DNA of 35,950 nt from ChocPot-Mid sp043804925. Its GTDB lineage: Bacteria > Bacteroidota > Ignavibacteria > Kapaibacteriales > UBA2268. This document shows positions 27,290 to 35,830 of this stretch, in pieces; position 1 is the stretch's first letter; every line of letters starts with the position of its first letter. The DNA is taken from NCBI GenBank assembly GCA_043804925.1, contig JAZDIP010000043.1, forward strand, positions 1 to 35,950, written 5' to 3'. The position numbers and the translations under genes are program-made. The notes under the pieces are model-generated. The model did no database searches, was not told the DNA's origin, and saw nothing but the letters and a program-made list of their open reading frames with translations.

Positions 27290-30200
27290 ATGGATAAACA
27301 AAGTCAATTTACTGAGACAATAAATAGGCTAAGCCGTTTAAAATATATTGATTTGCTTGAGGAATTAATTTCTGACGGCAAAAAAGAAATTTCAATTAAA
27401 GGTCTTGTCGGTTCATTAGGTTCTTTAACAATTGCTGGTCTTTGGAACCGGACAAAAAGAAATTATTTTATCCTGACTTATAGTAACAAAGAAGCAGAAG
27501 AATGGCATCATAATCTAAGTCTTTTTTTTGAAGAAAAGAATTTAGCTTTATTAACAGCTCCAAAAAAAGATACAAAGTTTGAAGTTGAAACATTAGACCA
27601 AAGATATATTTGGTTAATTGAAGGTTTGGATAAAATAAGAAAAAATGATTTTTCAATTGTCATAACGACTCCTGATATTTTCAATATTAAAATTCCCAGA
27701 CAGAAAAATCTACAAAGCAATACAAAGGTTTTGAACCGTAACGAACAAATCAACTTCTTGGAATTCACCCAGAGTTTAATACTGAATGGTTTCGATAGAA
27801 AAGATTTTGTATCTGGTCAGGGAGATATCTCAGTCAGAGGCGGAATTGTTGACTTTTTCCCATTAGGTTGGGAAAATCCTTTACGTATTGAATTTTGGGG
27901 GAATGAGATTGAATCAATAAGAGAGTTTGACCCTCTTTCACAAAGAAGCATTAAAAATCATAACTCAATTAAGTTTATTGCATCTGTTTTTGAATCGGAA
28001 CGAGAATCATTTGATTCAAATATATTAGACTATTTATCTGAAGCTACTATCTTTGTTCTCGATTCACCGGAAATGTTAGTTTCGGAATTCTCACTCGAGG
28101 AAATTCCAAAATTTGAGAAAACAATAAATATCAACAAACTTGGTGAAGCTGATATAAACATAAAAGCAATACCTCAACCTAAGTTTCATGGTTCTGTCTC
28201 AAAACTTGCAAAAGAGTTAATGATCTTATGCAATCAAAAAACTAAAATCATTCTTTGTGCCGAAGGAAAGATTCATACTGAAAGATTTCAGGAATTGGTT
28301 GATAGCCGGATTGAAGATATACAAGAACAAGTTAACTCTGCCTTTTATGATTGTTCAGCTAATGAAATCAAGAAATCAATATATTGGCTTGATGAAACTG
28401 TAAGTGATGGATTCATCTTACCTGAATATAATCTTGCTGTATTCACTGAGCACGAAGTTTTTGACAGAGCGAGGTTTCAGCATGTCAGAACTAAAAAGCA
28501 GGTTGCAGGCATCAGTTTGCAGGAATTAAAACAACTGAATATTGGAGATTATGTCGTTCATGTCGATAAAGGTATTGGAAGATTCAACGGATTCCACAAA
28601 ATTACAATGGGTGGAAACCTTCAGGATTGCGTGAAACTTGCATTTGCCGAGGGTGATATTTTATATGTTAGTTTGAATTATATAAATAAGATTCAAAAGT
28701 ATTCATCGCAAGAAGGTGTTGAGCCAAAACTAAGTAAACTTGGAACTAAAGAATGGCTCAGGAAAAAAGACAGAGCCAAGAAACGCCTTAAAGACATAGC
28801 AAGAGATTTAATCAAGTTATATGCCGAAAGAAAACTGTCCAAAGGATATTCTTATCCCGATGATACTACATGGCAAAAGGAATTTGAAGCATCATTTATC
28901 TATGAAGACACTCCTGACCAGGCACAAACTACATCGGAAGTTAAAAACGATTTGCAGGATGATTCACCTATGGACCGCCTCGTTTGCGGTGATGTCGGTT
29001 TCGGAAAAACTGAAATAGCTATCCGTGCCGCTTTTAAAGTAGTTCAAACCGGAAAACAGGTTGCCATTTTGGTACCAACCACAATTCTTGCTCAACAGCA
29101 TTACATGACTTTCAGGGACAGACTTGAAAATTATCCTGTTAATGTTGAAGCCATTTCGAGATTCCGTTCAAAAAAAGAACAAACTGAGATTATCAAAAAA
29201 GTAAGTACCGGGCAGGTTGATATTTTAATAGGTACTCATCGTTTACTTAGCAAGGATGTGCAGTTCAAGGATATTGGACTGCTTGTAATAGACGAAGAAC
29301 ATCGCTTCGGTGTCGGTGCAAAAGAGAAGCTAAGAAAGATGAAAGTTAATATTGATACTTTAACCTTAACTGCAACACCTATACCCCGAACATTAAACTT
29401 TTCATTGATGGGTGCAAGGGATTTAAGTGTGATTGAAACTCCTCCCCGTAACAGACTTCCTGTATCAACGGAAATTCTCGAATGGAAAGATGATGTTATA
29501 AAAAATGCTATTATGAAAGAAATCGAGCGTAAGGGACAGGTGTTTTTTGTCAGCGACAAAGTTAATGATTTGGAAAATATATTATTAAAATTACAGGCAT
29601 TGATGCCGACTGTTAAGTTTGCCATGGCTCACGGACAAATGAGTAATACTGAACTGGAAAGAGTTATGGAAAGGTTTATATCCGGCAAATTCGATGTACT
29701 TGTTACTACAAAGATAGTCGAATCGGGACTCGATATTCCAAATGCAAATACTATGCTCATCAACCGTTCACATAATTTTGGATTAGCAGAACTATACCAG
29801 CTTCGGGGAAGAGTCGGAAGAAGTAATACTCAAGCATACTGTTATTTAATCATTCCTCCATTAACATCAATTGGTACAACTGCATTGAAACGTCTTCATG
29901 CTGTCGAGCAATTCACCGAGCTTGGAAGCGGTTTCCAGCTTGCCATGCGAGATATGGAAATTCGCGGTGCCGGAAACTTACTTGGTCCGGAGCAAAGCGG
30001 TTATATATTGGATATGGGTTTTGAACTATATCATAAAATTCTCGATGAAGCAGTACAAGAATTAAGACACGAAGAATTCAGTGATGTATTCAAAGACACT
30101 CAATTTGAAATGCCGAAGATTTTATCTAATGATGACTTGGAAATACAGGTATATTTCGATGCACTTCTGCCTTCGGATTATATTCATAGCGATACCGAAA

Positions 30201-30592
30201 GATTTTCAGTATATAAACGCTTATACAATGTTCAAACAAATTCCGAACTTGAAGATTTTAAGAAAGAACTTATTGACAGGTTCGGCAGCCTGCCTGAGAA
30301 AGTAGAAAATTTAATATTTGTAGTTAAATTAAGAATAGCAGCTTTGAATACAGGGTTCAGAAAAGTGATTTTAAATCCTGAACTATTAACTATTGAACTG
30401 CCAAATGAATCCAACAGCGAATTTTACGAAAAAGTATTCCCTTCATTAACAGAAATATTTCAGGATATACCCGAATCAAAACTCCTGCAAAAAAAGACAG
30501 CTTTGTTATTATACATCCCGATTACATCCAATGAAGAAGCAATAGAAATTCTTTGGAGAATAAAGAATAACATCAAAGCTTTGTTTTTGTAA
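27290..30592 (+). CDS. mfd: Transcription-repair coupling factor Mfd
   Basis: An ATP-driven DNA translocase that removes RNA polymerase stalled at lesions and recruits UvrA. At 1100 aa it matches the family. An N-terminal UvrB-like region (about 30-330, with GDISVRGGIVDFFPLG) is followed by the RNA polymerase-interacting CarD-like domain (about 405-480, with IGDYVVHVDKGIGRF). The helicase domains carry Walker A GDVGFGKTE (567-575, Lys573), DEEH (668-671), TATPIPRTL, and QLRGRVGRS (about 837-845). The C-terminal TRCF domain (about 930-1100) closes the protein. It begins 115 bp after the ASST-like pair and has a candidate promoter of its own. Confidence 0.98.
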   Translation: MDKQSQFTETINRLSRLKYIDLLEELISDGKKEISIKGLVGSLGSLTIAGLWNRTKRNYFILTYSNKEAEEWHHNLSLFFEEKNLALLTAPKKDTKFEVETLDQRYIWLIEGLDKIRKNDFSIVITTPDIFNIKIPRQKNLQSNTKVLNRNEQINFLEFTQSLILNGFDRKDFVSGQGDISVRGGIVDFFPLGWENPLRIEFWGNEIESIREFDPLSQRSIKNHNSIKFIASVFESERESFDSNILDYLSEATIFVLDSPEMLVSEFSLEEIPKFEKTININKLGEADINIKAIPQPKFHGSVSKLAKELMILCNQKTKIILCAEGKIHTERFQELVDSRIEDIQEQVNSAFYDCSANEIKKSIYWLDETVSDGFILPEYNLAVFTEHEVFDRARFQHVRTKKQVAGISLQELKQLNIGDYVVHVDKGIGRFNGFHKITMGGNLQDCVKLAFAEGDILYVSLNYINKIQKYSSQEGVEPKLSKLGTKEWLRKKDRAKKRLKDIARDLIKLYAERKLSKGYSYPDDTTWQKEFEASFIYEDTPDQAQTTSEVKNDLQDDSPMDRLVCGDVGFGKTEIAIRAAFKVVQTGKQVAILVPTTILAQQHYMTFRDRLENYPVNVEAISRFRSKKEQTEIIKKVSTGQVDILIGTHRLLSKDVQFKDIGLLVIDEEHRFGVGAKEKLRKMKVNIDTLTLTATPIPRTLNFSLMGARDLSVIETPPRNRLPVSTEILEWKDDVIKNAIMKEIERKGQVFFVSDKVNDLENILLKLQALMPTVKFAMAHGQMSNTELERVMERFISGKFDVLVTTKIVESGLDIPNANTMLINRSHNFGLAELYQLRGRVGRSNTQAYCYLIIPPLTSIGTTALKRLHAVEQFTELGSGFQLAMRDMEIRGAGNLLGPEQSGYILDMGFELYHKILDEAVQELRHEEFSDVFKDTQFEMPKILSNDDLEIQVYFDALLPSDYIHSDTERFSVYKRLYNVQTNSELEDFKKELIDRFGSLPEKVENLIFVVKLRIAALNTGFRKVILNPELLTIELPNESNSEFYEKVFPSLTEIFQDIPESKLLQKKTALLLYIPITSNEEAIEILWRIKNNIKALFL

Positions 30593-30703
30593 ATAAATGA
30601 GAATTGCTCTTATAATCAAAAAATATCTCTCCCTTTTGCTGATAAACATTTAGGCAAAAATTTGATTTAATAACACTATACAAAGAATTATAAAAAAATT
30701 ATA

Positions 30704-30711
30704 TATTTTTG
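30704..30711 (+). promoter_or_regulatory. Candidate Bacteroidota -7 element before the 447-aa T9SS gene
   Basis: TATTTTTG, 56 bp before the ATG at 30768, in a 175-bp spacer without other signals. No -33 TTTG at the usual distance. Confidence 0.35.
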
Positions 30712-30767
30712 TAATAGTAAAGAAGCTAAATATTTATGATAATTTTAAATAATGAAAGAAAAATGTT

Positions 30768-32111
30768 ATGAAAGCATCATTTTTTATTGTATTCTTCATG
30801 TCTTATAGTTTTCTCCAATCTCAAAATTTTTGGATAAATTATGGTAAAATATCTGATAGAGCAATATATTCACTCAATACGAATAGTAATAATGATATAT
30901 TTTGCAGAAGTGGGACTTCGATTTATAGACGCCTCAATAATAATGATAAATGGGAAGAACTGAAAAAGTCAATTGATAGCATTCGCTACAATGGAATTGC
31001 AATTGATAATTTAGGTTTTCTGTACACAGGAATTATGTATAGAGATATTAATTTGGGATGGGTAGATTATATAGCAAGAAGTACCGATAAGGGTGATAGC
31101 TGGGAGATTTACAATAAAGGAATTATACCACGAAATCAAGAAAGTGACACACTTGCTGATATTTTAGGTTCAAATTTATATGGTGATGTTTTTATCAAAC
31201 AATTATATTTTAACGATATTTATCAATTAACAGATGATGAAAACACTCAATGGAAAAAAATATCAATAAAAGATTTTACTGGACAAATAAAAGATTTTAC
31301 ATTTGATAAAAATGGGAACTTATTTATCGTAATTGATCCATGGCAACCAAGTGGTGGAGACACAAATCAGGTATACAAATACGATTTGCTAACTGAAGAA
31401 TGGAAGAAAATAGGAGAACCAATTCTTGAAAGTTTTGTCTGGCAAATTGCAGTTGACAATGATGAAAATATATATGTATATCGAGAATATAAAGATTGGC
31501 ATTACCCTGATAATTGGTATGATATTTATTGGATAGAAGTTAATAAAAGCGGAAGTAATTCTTGGGAAAAAGCAAAAAAGATATCACCTGAATTAGTTAA
31601 TTCATATTTTCACAGTATTTCTGATATAATTATTACAAAAGAAAATGATATGTATATGCCATATCCTGGCGGATTATACAAATGCAATACAAGTGATTAT
31701 TATTTCAGACCTTTTAACGAGGGTTTACCGGATAGTTGTACAGTCACTTGTTTGCATTTGAGTGGAGAAGGATATCTTTATTTGGGGACAGGCGGTGGTG
31801 AAATATATATTAGCAGAGAACCTGTAACTGATGTTGAAGAAGATAACAAAATTCTTGATAAGAAACTCTTTTGTTACCCAAATCCAACACAAAGCACAAT
31901 TCAAATCCGCTACCGCATTGAAACAGCAGGCATAGCGAATGTTTTTCTGTCAGATGTTTTAGGCAAACAAACATTATTGAAAAGCGAATACAAATTTCAC
32001 GGGGATTATGTAGAGCCATTCAACTTGAATGGCTATCCGCAGGGGATTTATAATGTTGTTTTGCAAAACAGTGATAGAATTTATAGCGAAAGGATTTTAT
32101 TACTGCATTAA
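30768..32111 (+). CDS. T9SS-exported beta-propeller-like protein
   Basis: A 447-aa secreted protein. The signal peptide is MKASFFIVFFMSYSFLQSQ. The body holds repeated short beta segments with Asp-box/BNR-like turns (STDKGDSWEIYNKGI, about 105-118; also DKNGNLFIVID and LSGEGYLYLGTGGGEIYIS), typical of the sialidase-like or two-component-regulator-like propellers common in Bacteroidota. Residues ~365-447 form a T9SS sorting domain (FCYPNPTQSTIQIRY, DVLGKQ, YPQGIYNVVL, then a basic end). No catalytic set for sialidase is evident. Its DNA is much more AT-rich in the body than at the C-terminus. It converges with the radical SAM gene. Confidence 0.8.
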   Translation: MKASFFIVFFMSYSFLQSQNFWINYGKISDRAIYSLNTNSNNDIFCRSGTSIYRRLNNNDKWEELKKSIDSIRYNGIAIDNLGFLYTGIMYRDINLGWVDYIARSTDKGDSWEIYNKGIIPRNQESDTLADILGSNLYGDVFIKQLYFNDIYQLTDDENTQWKKISIKDFTGQIKDFTFDKNGNLFIVIDPWQPSGGDTNQVYKYDLLTEEWKKIGEPILESFVWQIAVDNDENIYVYREYKDWHYPDNWYDIYWIEVNKSGSNSWEKAKKISPELVNSYFHSISDIIITKENDMYMPYPGGLYKCNTSDYYFRPFNEGLPDSCTVTCLHLSGEGYLYLGTGGGEIYISREPVTDVEEDNKILDKKLFCYPNPTQSTIQIRYRIETAGIANVFLSDVLGKQTLLKSEYKFHGDYVEPFNLNGYPQGIYNVVLQNSDRIYSERILLLH

Positions 32112-32200
32112 TTTTAAATTTTCTCCCTGCTCCCTTCTCCCCGTTTCCTTTTCCCTTATCTTTCCTTCTGTCTTTCCGTCATTCCGTCCTTCTGCTTTTA
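32112..32200. repeat. Purine/pyrimidine-skewed degenerate repeat between convergent genes
   Basis: On the minus strand this reads as nearly pure A/G units (GGACGGAAT, GACGGAAAGACAGAAGG, AAGATAAGGG, GGAGAAGGGAGCAGGGAG). The radical SAM stop codon (32179-32181) lies inside it. It shares the exact 15-mer GGAAAGACAGAAGGA (32163-32177) with the 3' end of the NFACT gene. No hairpin terminator was found here. Confidence 0.7.
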
Positions 32201-33411
32201 GGTACAAATCTCACATTTTCACCCCAGCGGTATTGCTCCTCCATTCTGCATGACCAGACAAGCTTGTCGTTCCAAACCGTGATATCGGGACAACCGTCAC
32301 ACATATTAATTTCCCCGTTTTCCTGAACATCCGCAGGTTGAATTATCATTATTGATTGGTAATGTATTTTGCTGAAAAATGCCTTTGGGTTTGTTTTCAA
32401 AGCACTAACATAATTTTTAATTATTCCCCTTAATCCCTTGTCTACAAGTCCGAGAGGGAAATACATCCTGCCTCTTCTGTGCATTGGTGGAGTAGAATAT
32501 GACAAATAGGAATCCGTAAATAAATGCTTAAATGTTTGTACAATTTCCATGAACTTAGGTCCGACATAACCGAAAATTTCATGTTTATTGCCCAGACGTC
32601 CCGTTAATAACCACTTATATGAATCTGCGAACATAGTTCCATTTAAAAAGGCACAGGGCATAAAATCAGGATAAATCTTCCTGATTTCATCAACAACCTC
32701 AGGTGATGTTATATCGGTTCTCCGGTTGTCGTCCTCTTTAGAATACATTATATCGTCGAAGAAAACTTGTTGTTTGCCGACATAAAAATCTAAACCCTTC
32801 CCAAGAGTTGCCATTCTGTATAAAATGAAAACCATCAGATTAACTTTGTCAATGTTATCTTGTCCCCATTTCACTAAATCAGGAATATATTGTAGAGTTT
32901 CGGGGTAAACAGTCGAATTGAATGAACAAAGGATTCCACCTGCGGAAGCAACTAATTCAGCTATTTCATTTCGAAGTTCATTGAGTTCGAGTTCGTTTTT
33001 ACCTTTCCAATGTGGGCGGCTCTGACCACTGTCAATATGAAAAGTAAAACCGCACAAACCGGCTTTTTTCAATTCTGACAATAATTCTCTATCCAACAAA
33101 GCTCCGTTTGTATTGATTACAGGTTTCCAACCCATATCTTTTACCATTTTTACAATTTCAACAATCTGAGGATGGCAAAGCGGCTCACCACCGGCAATCG
33201 AGATACTGTCAGTTTTCCTGTTTTTCTTAAATACTTCCAGTTCATGTCTGATTTCCTCAAGAGTTTTATGAGATGAATTTCTGTTCTCTCTGTAACAACC
33301 GTCACAATACAAATTGCATTTACTTGTCGGCTCCAGCCATGAAATTGCATTATCGGCAAAATTCCATGGTAATCTATACAAATTCACAGGTGAAAAATTT
33401 AGTTCTTTCAT
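32179..33411 (-). CDS. Radical SAM protein with C-terminal cysteine motif
   Basis: A 410-aa enzyme predicted to cleave S-adenosylmethionine with a 4Fe-4S cluster. The cluster motif is Cys32-x3-Cys36-x2-Cys39 (KCNLYCDGCY), followed by the SAM-binding GGEP at 74-77 and NTNGALL at about 100. The C-terminus adds Cys371, Cys374 and Cys388 (CDGC ... WSC), possibly part of an auxiliary cluster like those in SPASM/Twitch proteins. The middle (about 215-330) matches no known specific family. There is no precursor peptide, partner dehydrogenase or cofactor gene nearby to suggest a substrate. The last residues and stop codon lie within the purine-rich repeat. The superfamily is certain; the reaction is unknown. 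Confidence 0.9.
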   Translation of the reverse strand: MKELNFSPVNLYRLPWNFADNAISWLEPTSKCNLYCDGCYRENRNSSHKTLEEIRHELEVFKKNRKTDSISIAGGEPLCHPQIVEIVKMVKDMGWKPVINTNGALLDRELLSELKKAGLCGFTFHIDSGQSRPHWKGKNELELNELRNEIAELVASAGGILCSFNSTVYPETLQYIPDLVKWGQDNIDKVNLMVFILYRMATLGKGLDFYVGKQQVFFDDIMYSKEDDNRRTDITSPEVVDEIRKIYPDFMPCAFLNGTMFADSYKWLLTGRLGNKHEIFGYVGPKFMEIVQTFKHLFTDSYLSYSTPPMHRRGRMYFPLGLVDKGLRGIIKNYVSALKTNPKAFFSKIHYQSIMIIQPADVQENGEINMCDGCPDITVWNDKLVWSCRMEEQYRWGENVRFVPKSRRTE

Positions 33412-33562
33412 TTACCAATCTTAAAATTATTAATATTCATTTTATAAAACTTTAAAATTATAAAAACATTTTGATTAACAGTTAAATTAATGCTGATTTA
33501 ATGCTAAATTAAGCTCTTTTAGAATAAATTAGATATAATTTTTATTATTAATAAGAAATCAT

Positions 33563-33570
33563 TATTTTTG
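33563..33570 (+). promoter_or_regulatory. Candidate Bacteroidota -7 element for tRNA-Leu (and tig)
   Basis: TATTTTTG ends 14 bp before the tRNA-Leu 5' end, a fitting position for a -7 element with a start a few bases upstream of the mature tRNA. It may also serve the trigger factor gene 49 bp after the tRNA. Confidence 0.45.
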
Positions 33571-33584
33571 TAGTCTTTACTAAT

Positions 33585-33666
33585 GCGGATGTGGCGAAAT
33601 TGGTAGACGCGCCAGACTTAGGATCTGGTGGGGCGACCCGTGGGAGTTCGAGTCTCTTCATCCGCA
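33585..33666 (+). tRNA. tRNA-Leu (anticodon TAG)
   Basis: An 82-nt type II tRNA with a long variable arm. Acceptor GCGGATG pairs perfectly with CATCCGC. Anticodon stem CCAGA/TCTGG encloses loop CTTAGGA, giving TAG (codon CTA). The D region TGGCGAAATTGGTAGACGC is typical of leucine. CCA is not encoded. Confidence 0.97.
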
Positions 33667-33673
33667 CGGCTTT

Positions 33674-33698
33674 AGAAAATAGAACAAAGAAAATAGAA
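33674..33698. repeat. Short direct repeat in the tRNA-Leu/tig spacer
   Basis: AGAAAATAGAA occurs at 33674-33684 and 33688-33698, followed by AGATAGAAAGG, which supplies the tig ribosome site. It is similar in style to the purine-rich degenerate repeats at gene ends elsewhere in the window. Confidence 0.55.
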
Positions 33699-33715
33699 GA
33701 TAGAAAGGAAAATTT

Positions 33716-35092
33716 TTGGAAAAGACGATTAAGGAAATTAGCAGCAGCTTAAGAGAAGTTGAATTTATTTTAACAGCAGAAGATGTTCAACCGCATTTCG
33801 ATGAGGCATACAAAAAAGCACAGCCGCATATAGACATGAAGGGCTTCCGTAAAGGAAAAGTTCCAATGAATTTGATAAAAAAACAATATGGAAAAGCTAT
33901 TGAATTTGAAGCTCTCGAAGATATCGCCAACAAAACATTTAATGACTTTTTAACTGCAGATAGTATCTCCATGGTTGGAACTCCCCAACTTTTTAATATT
34001 GATAAAAAGGACGAAGGATATATATTTGTCATTAAATATGAAATTATTCCGGATATTCAATTGGCTGATTATAGAGGTATTGTTATAGATGAACCCGTAC
34101 ATCCTGTTACAGATGAAGAAATAGAACAATATGTTATGCAAGTATGCAAAAGTAATGGAACTTTTGAAATAGTAGAACAGGTTACTGATGATGAGCACGT
34201 TGTTGATGTTTCAATTCAGGAAATTGATGAAGCGACTCAGGTTCCCATTATTGGAGACAAGCCAACAGAAAGTAAATTATATTTAGCCGACCAATATGTT
34301 ATGCCTGAAATGAAAGCAAATTTGTTGAATACCAAGGTTGATGATAGTTTCACTTTCAGACCAAATCTATATGACCCTAATGCTCCTGATAAGACATACA
34401 GAGTTACAGTAAAGAAAATTGAAAAACTTATACCTGTTGAATTTACGAATGATTTTGTCGAAACCTATACCAAAGGAAAATTCAAAACCACAGAAGAATT
34501 CCGAGAAGATACCGGCTTTAAAATTCAGGAGACTTGGAATGAAAAATCAAGAAAAGAAATAGAAAACCAGTTAATTGGTAAAATTGTTGAAGCAAATGAA
34601 TTCGAAGCTCCTGCTTCCATTGTAGAGGAAGTAATAGAAGCTATGGCAGAGGATATCAGAAAGCAATATAACATCAAAGATAAGCAACAATTACAAACCA
34701 AGGATATGGATGCCGGTTTGAGACCATTGGCTATCAGGACAGTCAAATGGGAAATCATCAGAAACCAGATAATGAAAAATGAGAAAATAGAAGTTGAAGA
34801 GTATGATATCGAAGATATTGTAAATGCAGAAGTCGAAAGAACAAAAGGTGATGCAACTGCTATTGCGAATAAATTGAAACAAAATCCACAGATAGTAAAC
34901 AACATCATCAACAAAAAGGTAATGGATTTCATAATTGATTTTGCCGTTACAGAAGAAGTTTCTTTTGAAGAATACGAATTGAAACATCATCATGACCATG
35001 ACCACGAGCATGAACACGAGCATGACCACGAGCATGACCATGAGCATGACCATAACCACCATCATGAGCATGACCACGAGCATAAACATTAA
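33716..35092 (+). CDS. tig: Trigger factor with histidine-rich C-terminal tail
   Basis: A ribosome-bound chaperone that shields nascent chains near the tunnel exit. It starts at TTG with AAGGAA upstream; no nearby ATG keeps the N-terminus. The ribosome-docking signature GFRKGKVP is at 43-50. The central FKBP-like PPIase region (about 155-240) looks degenerate and may lack isomerase activity. The helical C-terminal chaperone domain spans about 245-420. At 458 aa it is near the usual length, but residues 424-458 form an added tail in which 20 of 35 residues are His, alternating with Asp/Glu. Such tails bind Ni, Zn or Cu in SlyD and some metallochaperones. clpP/clpX, often next to tig, are not here. 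Confidence 0.95.
   Translation: MEKTIKEISSSLREVEFILTAEDVQPHFDEAYKKAQPHIDMKGFRKGKVPMNLIKKQYGKAIEFEALEDIANKTFNDFLTADSISMVGTPQLFNIDKKDEGYIFVIKYEIIPDIQLADYRGIVIDEPVHPVTDEEIEQYVMQVCKSNGTFEIVEQVTDDEHVVDVSIQEIDEATQVPIIGDKPTESKLYLADQYVMPEMKANLLNTKVDDSFTFRPNLYDPNAPDKTYRVTVKKIEKLIPVEFTNDFVETYTKGKFKTTEEFREDTGFKIQETWNEKSRKEIENQLIGKIVEANEFEAPASIVEEVIEAMAEDIRKQYNIKDKQQLQTKDMDAGLRPLAIRTVKWEIIRNQIMKNEKIEVEEYDIEDIVNAEVERTKGDATAIANKLKQNPQIVNNIINKKVMDFIIDFAVTEEVSFEEYELKHHHDHDHEHEHEHDHEHDHEHDHNHHHEHDHEHKH
34985..35089 (+). repeat. Degenerate 6/12-bp repeat encoding the His-Asp/Glu tail
   Basis: Units of CATGAC, CACGAG and CATGAG alternate through 105 bp of the tig 3' end, encoding 35 residues of which 20 are His. 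The array could change length by slippage in multiples that keep frame. Confidence 0.85.
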
Positions 35093-35120
35093 TATTGAAA
35101 TTTATATTAATTAATTACAA

Positions 35121-35136
35121 TAATTCAATTGAATTA
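35121..35136. promoter_or_regulatory. Palindrome, candidate operator of the toxin-antitoxin pair
   Basis: TAATTCAATTGAATTA is a perfect 16-bp palindrome, extended by ACAA/TTGT with one bulged A. It lies 44 bp before the antitoxin ATG and 28 bp after the tig stop. It could be a repressor site (antitoxins often autoregulate) or a weak tig terminator; there is no T-run. Confidence 0.4.
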
Positions 35137-35180
35137 ATTGTCTATGCTTTTAAAGATGTAAATAATTTTTTGAGGATAAG

Positions 35181-35423
35181 ATGCAGGCAATAGAATTTGA
35201 TACATATATTTCGCAAAATCGCATCCAAATACCTTTGGACTTTAATTATTTAAATAATATTAAAGCAAAGGTATCTATTCAAATTGAAGATAATTTACTC
35301 CAAGGAAATTTCGATAAAAGAGCTCTGATTGAAGCTTTCAACAAAGCCAAAAGAAATGATGTTTTCAAAGAAATAGAAAATTCAATTTTGTGGCAGCAGG
35401 ATTTTAGAAATGAATGGGAATAA
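35181..35423 (+). CDS. Probable antitoxin of a PIN-domain toxin pair
   Basis: An 80-aa protein with GAGGATAAG directly before the ATG. The N-terminal half (IEFDTYISQNRIQIP, then AKVSIQIEDN) resembles the short beta DNA-binding or swapped-hairpin starts of antitoxins found before PIN toxins. The C-terminal half is charged and helical with a Trp-rich end (ILWQQDFRNEWE), a likely toxin-wrapping segment. Its last 14 bp overlap the start of the PIN gene, typical of translational coupling in type II modules. The family assignment comes mostly from context. Confidence 0.65.
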   Translation: MQAIEFDTYISQNRIQIPLDFNYLNNIKAKVSIQIEDNLLQGNFDKRALIEAFNKAKRNDVFKEIENSILWQQDFRNEWE

Positions 35424-35796
35424 AGCTGTTTTAGACAGCAATGTTATGATTGATGCCTCTAAAGGATTAGTTTCGATAAATGAAATTATCGAAAAGTTTG
35501 ATTTTTTATATTTGTCTATTATAAGTTATATCGAAGTACTTGGTTATAACTTTTTAAATAAAAAGGAAAAGAAAATTATTGAAGAAATCCTTAGTAATAT
35601 ACCAATAATACATTTGGATATAAAAATAGCTGAAATCGCAATTCAATATAGAAAAGTACATAAGATAAAAATACCTGATTCCATCATTTAAGCTACTGCA
35701 AAATATTTAGAAGCAAGATTGATAACCAGAAATATTAATGATTTTGTCAATGTGGATGACAAAGTAAAGATAATTGAGCCAAAAATTATAATCTGA
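35410..35796 (+). pseudogene. PIN-domain (VapC-like) toxin interrupted by an in-frame TAA
   Basis: PIN toxins are Mg-dependent ribonucleases with four acidic residues. Here the first is Asp9 in VLDSNVMID, the second Glu42 in SYIEVLGY, and the third Asp90 in IPDSII. A TAA at 35689-35691 follows at once. The same frame then continues for 34 codons with a perfect PIN ending (ATAKYLEARLITRNINDF, containing the fourth acidic position) to TGA at 35794-35796. The full product would be 128 aa. Family members commonly have a hydrophobic or small residue where the stop falls, so one or two base changes explain it. It is likely a recent nonsense mutation; a sequencing error or readthrough is possible. 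Overlaps the antitoxin gene. Confidence 0.8.
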
Positions 35797-35830
35797 TTTT
35801 CCTGTTAATACTAAACCGATAGCAAGTATA

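Noticed and set aside
34691..35089. Minus-strand open frame rich in Met and Val over the tig 3' end
   Set aside because: It is the antisense shadow of the His/Asp/Glu repeat in tig; no ribosome site or independent signal.
33716..35092. Histidine tail as a cloning tag or artefact
   Set aside because: It is a mixed His/Asp/Glu repeat in varied codons within native flanking sequence, not a uniform six-His tag.
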